From the IMG/VR virus record IMGVR_UViG_3300025695_000056, positions 1 through 34,413 of that record: a DNA stretch of 34,413 bases. One strand, 5' to 3'. The notes beneath the pieces are model-generated. The model was not told where the DNA came from, searched no databases, and saw only the letters and a program-made list of their open reading frames with translations. The translations under genes and the position numbers were made by a program. Source of the DNA: a virus. Of this stretch, positions 28,350 to 34,413 are shown piece after piece (the stretch's first letter is position 1; each line of letters begins with the position of its first letter).

Positions 28350-28651
28350 TAGATTCCTAACTCTGTTTTTAACTTTGATTTCTTAGGTAAAAATATTTTT
28401 GTGCCGGCTTCAAAATCAAATACAGGATCTTTTATTGTATCCATATTTCTTTGAGCAAAAACCCACCACAACTTTGATGTATTATACAAATCATATGCTA
28501 ACAAGTCAGGACGGTGTGAATATTGAGGTTCGATAGTGTAAAGAATATCGTCATCTTCAGCTGGAACTGGTCTAATAGAGAAGAAACCTAACTCTCCGCT
28601 GTTTGTAAGTTTTGTATTTCCGTAAGGACTGGTTTTTCCATAATTTGCCAT
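28349..28651 (-). CDS. 53: Baseplate wedge protein gp53-like (LysM-like)
   Basis: 100 residues. The core is a LysM-like fold: LYTIEPQYSHRPDLLAYDLY, then NTSKLWWVFAQRNMD, and ending FDFEAGTKIFLPKKSKL, where the final strand corresponds to the usual LysM closing motif. T4 gp53 is about twice as long and carries this domain in its C-terminal half, so this version is the reduced form with only a short N-terminal tail (NYGKTSPYGNTKLTNSGELG). gp53 links wedges to each other and to the hub during baseplate assembly. Both ends overlap the neighbours by one base (TAATG), placing it firmly in the gp48-gp53-hub-gp5 operon. Confidence 0.8.
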   Translation of the reverse strand: MANYGKTSPYGNTKLTNSGELGFFSIRPVPAEDDDILYTIEPQYSHRPDLLAYDLYNTSKLWWVFAQRNMDTIKDPVFDFEAGTKIFLPKKSKLKTELGI

Positions 28652-29439
28652 TAGATGAATCCTTTATTTGCTATATTACCAGTGATAAACTGATCCATAT
28701 TGAAACTTGATACTTTGCTTCTGCTGTATGTTGGTTTTAATCCTATTGAAAGCATACTATTTGTTGGTACCATTTGATAAGTTGAAGAATATTCTCCAAA
28801 TGCTCCAGTGTTTACTTTGATATAATCAATTTCATCAGCTAAATCAAAACTAAACTGTGTAACTACAACTGGTACATTATTTAAGACATAATCTCCATAT
28901 CCACTTAGTTTTACAACAGGTGGAGGTGAACCTTTTTCACTACTTTCACCATAAAACATCTTAGTAAGACTTCTAAACAAGTGAACACAAGCAACCCAAT
29001 ACATTCCATCCTCTTCGGACTGTACTGGAAATCTTCCAGTAACAGTTATATCGTCATGCCTACTGTTAACATATTGCGGAAAGGGATAATTACTATGTGT
29101 AGGAGCCATTTCCTCATATGCTGCTGACGATACAAGGTTTATTGTTGGCGTAACTGGAAAAACAGCATACCAATCTGTTTGTGCTAAAGGAGCTAATATA
29201 GGACTATATCTATAAGATGATATTGTAGGAACTTTTATTTTGACTCGCCAATCTGGAACTGAATCGTTTGTCGGAGCAAACCGTGCAGTTGTTGCAGATC
29301 CTCTATCAGGTTCTGCACCTGGAGGTAAACTTCTTGAACGTATTGATTTGCCAACATTCGATCGGTTTGCAAAGAATGTATTATTAAGATTTCTAGTACC
29401 AACTGTGTTTGGTACTGATTGATTTGGTTTATTTGACAT
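28651..29439 (-). CDS. 48: Baseplate tail-tube cap protein gp48-like
   Basis: 262 residues. A polar Asn/Arg/Ser-rich N-terminus (about 1-60) is followed by a compact domain: DWRVKIKVPTISSYRYSPIL, then FPVTPTINLVSSAAYEEMAP, DDITVTGRFPVQSEEDGMYW, and LKPTYSRSKVSSFNM near the end. The order (first late gene, then gp53, hub, gp5) and these motifs match the protein annotated as gp48 in marine T4-like phages. The family caps the baseplate and starts polymerisation of the tail tube; the middle domain resembles tube-type proteins. The alternative is gp54, the other tube initiator. It is the first gene of the leftward block, with an AGGAG ribosome site at 29446-29450 and a weak late-type motif at 29457-29464. 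Confidence 0.7.
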   Translation of the reverse strand: MSNKPNQSVPNTVGTRNLNNTFFANRSNVGKSIRSRSLPPGAEPDRGSATTARFAPTNDSVPDWRVKIKVPTISSYRYSPILAPLAQTDWYAVFPVTPTINLVSSAAYEEMAPTHSNYPFPQYVNSRHDDITVTGRFPVQSEEDGMYWVACVHLFRSLTKMFYGESSEKGSPPPVVKLSGYGDYVLNNVPVVVTQFSFDLADEIDYIKVNTGAFGEYSSTYQMVPTNSMLSIGLKPTYSRSKVSSFNMDQFITGNIANKGFI

Positions 29440-29456
29440 AGTAAACTCCTACATAC

Positions 29457-29464
29457 TATTTAGT
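29457..29464 (-). promoter_or_regulatory. Possible late promoter for the leftward block (ACTAAATA)
   Basis: Minus-strand ACTAAATA matches 6 of 8 bases of TATAAATA. T4 spacing predicts a start near 29451 and a 12-base leader that begins with TAGGAG, the ribosome site of gp48. Its last base abuts the -35 box of the opposite early promoter. Confidence 0.45.
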
Positions 29465-29492
29465 TGACAAAATAATGTATGTATATTATAAT
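29464..29492 (+). promoter_or_regulatory. Consensus sigma70 early promoter for gp55
   Basis: TTGACA at 29464-29469 and TATAAT at 29487-29492 with exactly 17 bases between: a full consensus host promoter. The predicted start near 29499 puts the AAAGGAG ribosome site (29498-29504) at the very 5' end of the message, before the ATG at 29512. Confidence 0.9.
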
Positions 29493-29511
29493 AAGTTAAA
29501 GGAGTCGAAAT

Positions 29512-30348
29512 ATGGCTAGAAAAGTAAACTATCTCAACAACAAAGACATGTTATTAGAGATACACAGAAGTAAGGCTACGTTTTGTAGTTATATTGCACC
29601 AGAACATGCTGATTATGATATTATTTTACCCAGTGTAGATAAAATCAACATAAGAACTATTGCCGAAGCAAAGAGAAATAAAGCAAAACTACAAGGATCT
29701 CGTGCATATGAAGCAGCAAAGAGTGCTGGAAAAAAGGTAAAGATGGCAGAGTTTGCAGTAGATTATAGAAAGATTGAAAAAAACGAACTAATCTTCCGTA
29801 TTATGACATTTGATCACATTCCAGAAGAGCCAGGACGTAAAAAGAATCCTAAAACAGTTGCCGATCACAAAACTAAACTAAATTTTCCTCCATTTCAGCA
29901 CTACAAGTTTGATGACGATGACAATCTTATTTGTGTAGGCAAAAGTCATTGGGAAGGTGGCATGGAAAACGGTTATTTTAACAAAGGACATGGCATGGCA
30001 ACCAATAAACTTGCTATGATGTGGTTAAAACTTGTTGATCGTTATGCTACCCGTGGCAATGTACGTGGATATACTTACAACGACGAAATGAAAGGTCAAG
30101 CAATACTACAACTGTCGCAGATTGGTCTACAGTTTGACGAATCAAAGTCAAATAATCCCTTTGCATATTATACTGCTGTGGTTACTAACTCGTTTGTGCG
30201 TGTAATCAATATTGAAAAACGTGCGCAAAACATACGCGATGACATTTTAGAAATGAATGATATGAATCCTAGTCATACTAGACTACATTCAGGCGAATGG
30301 GAAGCTGCTGTAAAGCGTGAAGAAGGTGCAGCAAAAAATAAAGGTTGA
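29512..30348 (+). CDS. 55: Late-transcription sigma factor gp55-like
   Basis: 278 residues versus 185 in T4. The N-terminus YLNNKDMLLEI corresponds to the T4 motif YVNNKELLQAI. Residues about 165-245 correspond to the sigma region 2 core of gp55: MMWLKLVDRYATRGNVRGYT, NDEMKGQAILQLSQIGLQFD, then SKSNNPFAYYTAVVTNSFVR and IEKR, matching T4 blocks such as [30 protein letters not shown] and KKERK. gp55 replaces the host sigma on RNA polymerase and reads the -10-only late promoters; it should act on the NATAAATA sites in this window. Residues about 33-160 are an insertion absent from T4, with the aromatic patch VGKSHWEGGMENGYF. The C-terminus (EWEAAVKREEGAAKNKG) shows no obvious copy of the hydrophobic clamp-binding tail of T4 gp55. 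The start is set by AAAGGAG behind a consensus early promoter. Confidence 0.92.
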   Translation: MARKVNYLNNKDMLLEIHRSKATFCSYIAPEHADYDIILPSVDKINIRTIAEAKRNKAKLQGSRAYEAAKSAGKKVKMAEFAVDYRKIEKNELIFRIMTFDHIPEEPGRKKNPKTVADHKTKLNFPPFQHYKFDDDDNLICVGKSHWEGGMENGYFNKGHGMATNKLAMMWLKLVDRYATRGNVRGYTYNDEMKGQAILQLSQIGLQFDESKSNNPFAYYTAVVTNSFVRVINIEKRAQNIRDDILEMNDMNPSHTRLHSGEWEAAVKREEGAAKNKG

Positions 30349-30373
30349 TCTTCTTAAAAATCTAGTTTATAAT
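30345..30373 (+). promoter_or_regulatory. Sigma70-like promoter for gp47-gp46
   Basis: TTGATC (30345-30350, 4 of 6 to consensus) and TATAAT (30368-30373) with a 17-base spacer. The TGA stop of gp55 (30346-30348) lies inside the -35 box. The start would be near 30380, giving a leader of about 16 bases with GGAG at 30385-30388. Confidence 0.7.
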
Positions 30374-30395
30374 ATACAGGAAATGGAGAATATTC

Positions 30396-31409
30396 TTGTT
30401 TAAAAAAGCGGCAGTGTTTACTGACATACATTTAGGTATGAAAGGCAACTCTCGAGTTCATAATCAGGACTGCGAGGACTATATCGATTGGTATATCAAA
30501 CAAGCTAAGGCTCATGGATGTGAAACTGGCTTGTTTTGTGGCGACTGGCATCATAATCGCAACAGTCTTAACCTTACAACCATGGATACAACCATTAGGC
30601 TGCTAGAAAAACTAGGTGCATCCTTTGAAAACTTTTATATGTTTGCTGGTAACCACGACTTGTACTACAAAGACAAGCGTGATATCTCATCAACTGAGTT
30701 TGCAAGACACATACCAGGCATTACCGTAATAGATCAGATGATGGTCCAAGACGATGTTGCACTGGTCCCGTGGTTAGTCGGCGATGAGTGGAAGAAGATC
30801 GAAAAGTTAAAAGCAAAATACTTGTTTGGTCACTTCGAACTCCCATCGTTTTATATGAACGCTATGGTACAAATGCCCGACCACGGAGAACTTAAAGCTG
30901 AACACTTCAAAAATCAAGAGTATGTGTTCAGCGGACACTTCCACAAGCGTCAGAAACAAGGAAAGGTACACTACATTGGTAATGCTTTTCCACATAACTA
31001 TGCTGATGCGTGGGACGATGCACGTGGTATGATGATACTGGACAAAGAGAATGATGCACAACCATTGTACCTTGATTGGGCAGAGTGTCCTAAGTACCGT
31101 ACAGTCAAGCTATCCAAGCTGATTGACGAGAAGGATACACTTATCAAGCCAAACATGTACCTTAGAGTTACACTTGATATTGATATCAGCTACGAAGAAG
31201 CAACTTTTATCAAAGAAACCTTTATGGAAGCATATAGTTGCAGAGAAATAACACTTATTCCAAACAAGAACATTGAAGATATTACAACCGACCTCGATAT
31301 TGAACAGTTTGAAAGTGTAGATCAGATTGTAAGCAACGAAATACAAGCAATCGACAGTGAACAGTTCAACAAAAAACTACTATTAGACATATACAACGAG
31401 CTAACATGA
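30396..31409 (+). CDS. 47: Recombination endonuclease subunit gp47 (SbcD/Mre11 family)
   Basis: 337 residues, same size as T4 gp47 (339). Metallophosphoesterase motifs are in order: DIHLG (D10, H12), CGDWHHN (D50), AGNHD (N86, H87, D88), FGHFE (H146) and SGHFHKRQ (H181, H183), giving the two-metal nuclease site. With gp46 it forms the Rad50/Mre11-like complex that resects DNA ends for recombination-dependent replication and helps degrade host DNA. The start is TTG at 30396: an upstream start is needed to keep the D10/H12 motif, GGAG at 30385-30388 is well spaced, and the next in-frame ATG (codon 17) would cut the motif off. The nearby ATG at 30383 is in another frame and stops after six codons. 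The gene overlaps gp46 by four bases (ATGA). Confidence 0.94.
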   Translation: MFKKAAVFTDIHLGMKGNSRVHNQDCEDYIDWYIKQAKAHGCETGLFCGDWHHNRNSLNLTTMDTTIRLLEKLGASFENFYMFAGNHDLYYKDKRDISSTEFARHIPGITVIDQMMVQDDVALVPWLVGDEWKKIEKLKAKYLFGHFELPSFYMNAMVQMPDHGELKAEHFKNQEYVFSGHFHKRQKQGKVHYIGNAFPHNYADAWDDARGMMILDKENDAQPLYLDWAECPKYRTVKLSKLIDEKDTLIKPNMYLRVTLDIDISYEEATFIKETFMEAYSCREITLIPNKNIEDITTDLDIEQFESVDQIVSNEIQAIDSEQFNKKLLLDIYNELT

Positions 31410-33184
31410 TTAAAATACAAGACTTAACCGTAAAAAACTTTATGAGTGTGGGTAATGTTACTCAGGCTGTGGACTTCAACAAAGAACAGTTAACACTTGT
31501 GCTAGGAGAGAACCTAGATCAAGGAGGTGACGACACTGGATCACGCAATGGTACAGGTAAGACTACTATCATTAATGCATTAAGCTATGCATTGTATGGT
31601 ACAGCTCTTACAAACATCAAACGCAACAACTTGATCAACAAAACCAACAGCAAAGGCATGTTGGTTACTCTTAATTTCAGTATAGGTGCTAACCAATACC
31701 GTATTGAGCGTGGTAGATCTCCAAACATACTCAAGTTTTACGTAAACAATCACGAACAGAAGGACGATTTACACGACGAATCACAAGGTGATAGTCGTAA
31801 AACGCAAGAAGATATCAATAGTTTGCTTGATATGAGTCATGATATGTTTAAACATGTTGTTGCACTCAATACTTATACAGAACCTTTTTTAAGTATGCGA
31901 GCAAACGATCAACGTGCTATTATTGAGCAGCTATTGGGTATTACTATCCTTACTGAAAAGGCAGATAGCTTAAAAGAAAAAGTAAAACAAACAAAAGACT
32001 TTATCACAGAAGAAACATTAAAGATTAATGCTATTGAAGCTGCAAATAAAAAGATTGAACAAAGTATTGAAACACTTGCAGGCAGACAACGTGCTTGGCA
32101 AAGTAAAAGTAGACTGGATCAAGACAGATTAGCAGCAGGTATTGAAGAATTAGAGAAGCTGGACATTGATTTTGAACTTGATGCACACGAAAAACTAGTC
32201 AACTGGACTGAACACAACAATAAAATAACCTCTTTAAGGAAGGAGTTAAGCACACTCGAGCCTGCACTACGGCGTGCCACTGCTAGTGTTGAAAAGGTTA
32301 ATAAAGACATCTTAGAATTAAAGGATGCAACATGTTATACGTGCGGTCAAGAGCTACATGCAGACAAAAAAGCCGAGATTGAATCACTAAAAGTGCAAGA
32401 ACTAGATGATGCAGTTGCATATCAAAGCGAAGTTTCAACTAAACTAAATACAACCGTGCAGCTATTAGAAGAGATTGGCGATATAAACGGCAAGCCTACT
32501 ACTTTTTACGAAAGTGCTAAAGAAGCATACGAACATAGAAACAACGTAGATAACTTGCGCAGTACATTGATAAGTAAGCAGCAAGAAGAAGATCCATATC
32601 AAACACAGATTGACGATTTAACAGAGACAGCACTACAAGTTATTGATTGGGAACCAGTTAATCAACTTACTTTACTCAAAGAACACCAAGAGTTTTTGCT
32701 TAAACTGTTGACAAACAAAGACTCGTTCATTCGTAAAAAGATTATAGATCAAAACTTAGCGTATTTGAACAACAGGCTTACATATTATCTTGACAAACTA
32801 GGCTTGCCGCATCAAGTTCAGTTCCAAAACGATTTGTCAACTGAGATTACTCAGCTAGGACAAGACTTGGACTTTGATAACTTGAGTAGAGGCGAACGCA
32901 ACAGGCTGATACTAGGCATGAGTTGGGCATTTAGAGATGTTTGGGAGTCATTGTATCAAGGAATCAACTTGTTGTTTATCGACGAGCTTATCGACAGTGG
33001 CATGGACACTGCTGGCGTTGAGTCAGCACTTGCCGTACTAAAGAAAATGGGCAGAGAACGCAGCAAAAATGTTTTCTTAATCTCACACAAAGACGAATTA
33101 ATAGGTAGAGTTAATCATGTTATGAAAGTGATTAAAGAAAATGGCTTTACCTCATACGAAAACGATATTGACATTGTAGAATAA
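31406..33184 (+). CDS. 46: Recombination endonuclease subunit gp46 (SbcC/Rad50 family ATPase)
   Basis: 592 residues (T4 gp46 is 560). N-terminal ATPase half: LTVKNFMSVGN, then the P-loop SRNGTGKTT with lysine 52, preceded by an unusual loop GENLDQGGDDTG that separates it from the first beta strand. Residues about 170-450 are charged coiled coil, broken by a zinc-hook-like CYTCGQ (C310, C313), the point where two Rad50-type arms join. The C-terminal half has the ABC signature LSRGERN (493-499) and Walker B LLFIDELID (D526, E527), then the D-loop SGMD and the switch histidine in LISHKDE. It powers and gates the gp47 nuclease. It is translated from an ATGA overlap with gp47, giving coupled, probably balanced synthesis. 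Confidence 0.94.
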   Translation: MIKIQDLTVKNFMSVGNVTQAVDFNKEQLTLVLGENLDQGGDDTGSRNGTGKTTIINALSYALYGTALTNIKRNNLINKTNSKGMLVTLNFSIGANQYRIERGRSPNILKFYVNNHEQKDDLHDESQGDSRKTQEDINSLLDMSHDMFKHVVALNTYTEPFLSMRANDQRAIIEQLLGITILTEKADSLKEKVKQTKDFITEETLKINAIEAANKKIEQSIETLAGRQRAWQSKSRLDQDRLAAGIEELEKLDIDFELDAHEKLVNWTEHNNKITSLRKELSTLEPALRRATASVEKVNKDILELKDATCYTCGQELHADKKAEIESLKVQELDDAVAYQSEVSTKLNTTVQLLEEIGDINGKPTTFYESAKEAYEHRNNVDNLRSTLISKQQEEDPYQTQIDDLTETALQVIDWEPVNQLTLLKEHQEFLLKLLTNKDSFIRKKIIDQNLAYLNNRLTYYLDKLGLPHQVQFQNDLSTEITQLGQDLDFDNLSRGERNRLILGMSWAFRDVWESLYQGINLLFIDELIDSGMDTAGVESALAVLKKMGRERSKNVFLISHKDELIGRVNHVMKVIKENGFTSYENDIDIVE

Positions 33185-33393
33185 TGAATGATACTCACGA
33201 TCAAATAATGCAAGCTGTGCTGAGTTACTTGAAAGCTAGTGAAACATTTGAACGCAGACCAAGCGAAAGTACAAAACGCACTGCTCGAAGAGAACTAAGG
33301 CTGCTAATGGGATTAGCAAAGCAAAGGCAAGACGAAATAATAGACAAATATGAAAAACATATAACTGAAATACGAAATAATCGAGACACATAG
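33184..33393 (+). CDS. Small basic helical protein, unknown function
   Basis: 69 residues, translated from a TAATG overlap with the gp46 stop, so likely coupled to it and real despite its size. The sequence is polar and predicted helical: HDQIMQAVLSYLKASETFER, then RRELRLLMGLAKQRQDEIID, with many Arg/Lys/Glu and no membrane segment or metal motif. I recall similar short proteins after gene 46 in marine T4-like phages, but no function can be given. Its place suggests a link with the gp46/gp47 complex or with early DNA metabolism. Confidence 0.65.
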   Translation: MNDTHDQIMQAVLSYLKASETFERRPSESTKRTARRELRLLMGLAKQRQDEIIDKYEKHITEIRNNRDT

Positions 33394-33443
33394 GCATTTA
33401 TTCAAAAAAGACAAACAAACAAAGGCAAGCAAATAACTAATGT

Positions 33444-33893
33444 ATGCATTGGACATATAATGGTAAAGAAATAACTGAGATACCTGAAGAGTATGAAGGA
33501 TTTGTTTATCTTATTACCAATCTCACTAACAATCAGAAGTACATAGGCAAAAAACTAGCAAAGTTTAAAACTACCAAGCCACCACTCAAAGGCAAAAAGA
33601 ATAAACGTAGAGGCTACAAGGAAAGCGATTGGCGAACATACTATGGTAGTTCGGATAGACTAAACGCAGACGTAGCACAACTAGGCGAAGAAAACTTCAC
33701 AAGAGAAATATTATACCTATGTAAAGGTAGAGGCGAAATGTCCTACATAGAGGCAAGAGAACAATTTGATAGGCGTGTACTTGAAACAGATGAATACTAC
33801 AACGGTATCATTAATGTTAGAGTAGGCGGATCAGACAAACTCAAACAGGCATTGTTAGAACACAATATCCAGGCAAAGCAATCCAACACATAA
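33444..33893 (+). CDS. GIY-YIG endonuclease, Seg-like
   Basis: 149 residues. The GIY-YIG core is visible near the N-terminus: GFVYLITNLTNNQKYIGKK (Y22 in the first motif, Y33-I-G35 in the second), followed by a Lys-rich loop and WRTYYGSS. The expected catalytic glutamate is probably E103 in SYIEAREQFDRRV, and the asparagine is N120 or N124 in YYNGIINVRVG. This layout fits the Seg-type freestanding endonucleases of T4-like phages, which cut DNA and can spread by homing; a house-keeping role in degrading foreign DNA is also possible. No strong ribosome site is seen before the ATG, and there is a 50-base gap after the previous gene. It is the last gene before the structured noncoding stretch. 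Confidence 0.75.
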   Translation: MHWTYNGKEITEIPEEYEGFVYLITNLTNNQKYIGKKLAKFKTTKPPLKGKKNKRRGYKESDWRTYYGSSDRLNADVAQLGEENFTREILYLCKGRGEMSYIEAREQFDRRVLETDEYYNGIINVRVGGSDKLKQALLEHNIQAKQSNT

Positions 33894-34220
33894 GGTTGGC
33901 GGGCCAGATTGAAAACACCGCTGTGGAAAACGCTACCATATAGGAGCACACGTAACACATTGAGCGGCATCCGGTAGTAGGATGTTTGATTGATGTAGAT
34001 AGATTGTTGGCTGTCAAAAAACTGCACATTACACATAAAAACTCTTTAGCAATAGGAACGAAGCGAGAGGTAGCTGGAAACAGCGATGTCGACGTAGGTT
34101 GGGAAAGGTCAGAGCCCATTGTGTAGCAGTATAATAAAAACCTACTTCCGATCTCGGCTGGTGATACTCACATAATGTTTGAGAGGACGGGACCATAAAC
34201 AGGTTCCGTCTGACCAGATC
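33894..34220 (+). ncRNA. Candidate structured noncoding RNA, family unknown
   Basis: About 330 bases without a credible protein gene. By hand count G+C is about 45 percent here (81 of 170 in 34051-34220), against 32 of 120 in the next 120 bases. Possible stems: 33894-33901 with 33931-33937 (7 pairs, one bulge); GCTG-GAAA-CAGC at 34073-34084, a GNRA tetraloop hairpin; 34094-34100 with 34139-34145 (7 perfect pairs); 34167-34170 with 34180-34183; 34186-34194 with 34202-34210 (9 pairs, one G-U); and CTGGT 34158-34162 with ACCAG 34213-34217, which would close the last two hairpins into a three-way junction. It may be the 3' part of the early transcript or a processed RNA. I match it to no known family; strand is inferred from the loops and the neighbouring genes. 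Confidence 0.5.
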
Positions 34221-34238
34221 AATCTACATAATATTAAA

Positions 34239-34258
34239 TGCATATGCATAGCATATGC
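34239..34258. repeat. Palindromic duplicate GCATATGC
   Basis: Two copies of the self-complementary octamer GCATATGC (34240-34247 and 34251-34258) separated by ATA; the first is part of the palindrome TGCATATGCA (34239-34248). It could be a protein-binding site or a hairpin. Confidence 0.6.
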
Positions 34259-34259
34259 C

Positions 34260-34281
34260 TTGTTTATATATCATTAAACAA
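34260..34281. repeat. Inverted repeat TTGTTTA / TAAACAA
   Basis: Seven perfect pairs (34260-34266 with 34275-34281) around an 8-base loop. No T-run follows on the plus strand, so a simple intrinsic terminator is not supported. Confidence 0.55.
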
Positions 34282-34288
34282 ATATAAA

Positions 34289-34313
34289 TGTGTTGAGTGC
34301 TAACGAAAACACA
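34289..34313. repeat. Inverted repeat TGTGTT / AACACA
   Basis: Six perfect pairs (34289-34294 with 34308-34313) around a 13-base loop, directly followed by the 8-pair inverted repeat at 34313-34331 (sharing base 34313). Confidence 0.45.
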
Positions 34314-34331
34314 GTTGAACGTAGTTCAACT
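34313..34331. repeat. Inverted repeat AGTTGAAC-GTA-GTTCAACT
   Basis: Eight perfect pairs with a 3-base loop, ending eight bases before the late promoter at 34339. It could stop incoming early transcription, insulate the next late gene, or be an operator-like site; there is no following T-run. Confidence 0.6.
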
Positions 34332-34338
34332 AATAAGT

Positions 34339-34346
34339 TATAAATA
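34339..34346 (+). promoter_or_regulatory. Perfect T4-type late promoter (TATAAATA)
   Basis: Exact TATAAATA on the plus strand. T4 spacing predicts a start near 34352 and a leader of about 19 bases before the ATG at 34371, in line with the leaders of the leftward late genes. Confidence 0.8.
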
Positions 34347-34370
34347 CATTATGATAGTTGGAACAGTTCT

Positions 34371-34413
34371 ATGAAACTAAGTGAAGTCACATTAAGAAAA
34401 ACACATCTTATAT
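34371..34413 (+). CDS. Start of a rightward late gene, cut by the window end
   Basis: ATG at 34371 opens a frame reading MKLSEVTLRKTHLI up to the window edge (14 codons). It follows a perfect late promoter at the usual distance and a weak TTGGA ribosome site at about 34358-34362. An ATG at 34351 in another frame stops after seven codons and was not chosen. By promoter type it is probably a virion or late-function gene; too little is present to identify it. Confidence 0.6.
   Translation, partial: MKLSEVTLRKTHLI

Noticed and set aside
30807-31346. Minus-strand open frames within gp47
   Set aside because: Antisense to a gene with all catalytic motifs in place; Phe/Val/Cys-rich shadow sequence.
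33841-34119. Minus-strand open frame of 92 codons (and a 79-codon one at 33797-34036) over the endonuclease end and RNA region
   Set aside because: Cys/Ser/Thr-rich with no domain, antisense to a convincing gene, no coupled neighbour on that strand, and the DNA is better explained as structured RNA.
34130-34135. TATAAT inside the RNA candidate as an internal promoter
   Set aside because: No -35-like hexamer at a usable distance; AT-rich sequence gives many such hexamers.
34141-34160. Glutamine riboswitch or downstream-peptide RNA on the minus strand (reverse complement reads CGGAAGTAGG)
   Set aside because: Only the 3' signature is present; the matching CGTTCAnCC half and its stem are missing, so it is probably chance.
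33894-34220. Group I or group II intron housing the GIY-YIG endonuclease
   Set aside because: I see no P7-type paired GACTA/TAGTC core and no domain V-like hairpin, and there is no split gene on either side.
1-34413. tRNA genes, CRISPR arrays, insertion sequences and integrase or attachment sites
   Set aside because: None seen on reading both strands: no cloverleaf-like sequence, no regularly spaced repeats, and no transposase or integrase frames.

Overview
This window looks like part of the genome of a T4-like marine myovirus (contractile tail, AT-rich). The evidence is a complete T4-type baseplate module (gp48-, gp53-, gp5-, gp25- and gp6-like proteins), a late sigma factor of the gp55 family, the gp46/gp47 recombination nuclease pair, and T4-style late promoters (NATAAATA). 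The style of the proteins (tail-fibre N-termini, lysozyme-free gp5, expanded gp55) recalls phages of marine cyanobacteria and of SAR11/Pelagibacter. The AT-rich base composition would fit either host. The host itself is an inference.

Layout. Positions 1-29439 are one leftward block of late structural genes. Read in the direction of transcription (high to low coordinates) they are: tail-tube cap gp48, LysM-like wedge gp53, a large hub protein in the gp27 position, the spike gp5, an unrecognised Gly/Ala-rich protein, wedge gp25, an unusually long wedge gp6, a giant 4,546-residue baseplate/fibre protein, a 200-residue structural protein, and three paralogous tail-fibre-like proteins, the last cut by the window edge. 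Genes overlap by TAATG, abut as TAAATG, or are separated by a few bases that hold late promoters, several of which share their bases with the upstream stop codon.

Positions 29440-29511 are a divergent promoter node. A perfect TTGACA-N17-TATAAT early promoter fires rightward into gp55, back to back with a late-type motif firing leftward into gp48. The rightward early block is gp55, then gp47 (with its own sigma70-like promoter), gp46, a small basic protein and a GIY-YIG endonuclease of the Seg type. The early block thus makes the sigma factor expected to read the late promoters of the leftward block.

Positions 33894-34370 contain no convincing protein gene. The first about 330 bases are markedly GC-richer than what follows and can fold into several stems, including a GNRA-capped hairpin and a 9-bp hairpin. 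I read this as a candidate structured noncoding RNA of unknown family. It is followed by an AT-rich stretch with three clean inverted repeats, a perfect TATAAATA late promoter, and the first codons of a rightward gene cut by the window end. The two most unusual items are this RNA candidate and the giant baseplate protein, which appears to carry an FG-GAP-like propeller interrupted by carbohydrate-binding-like modules.
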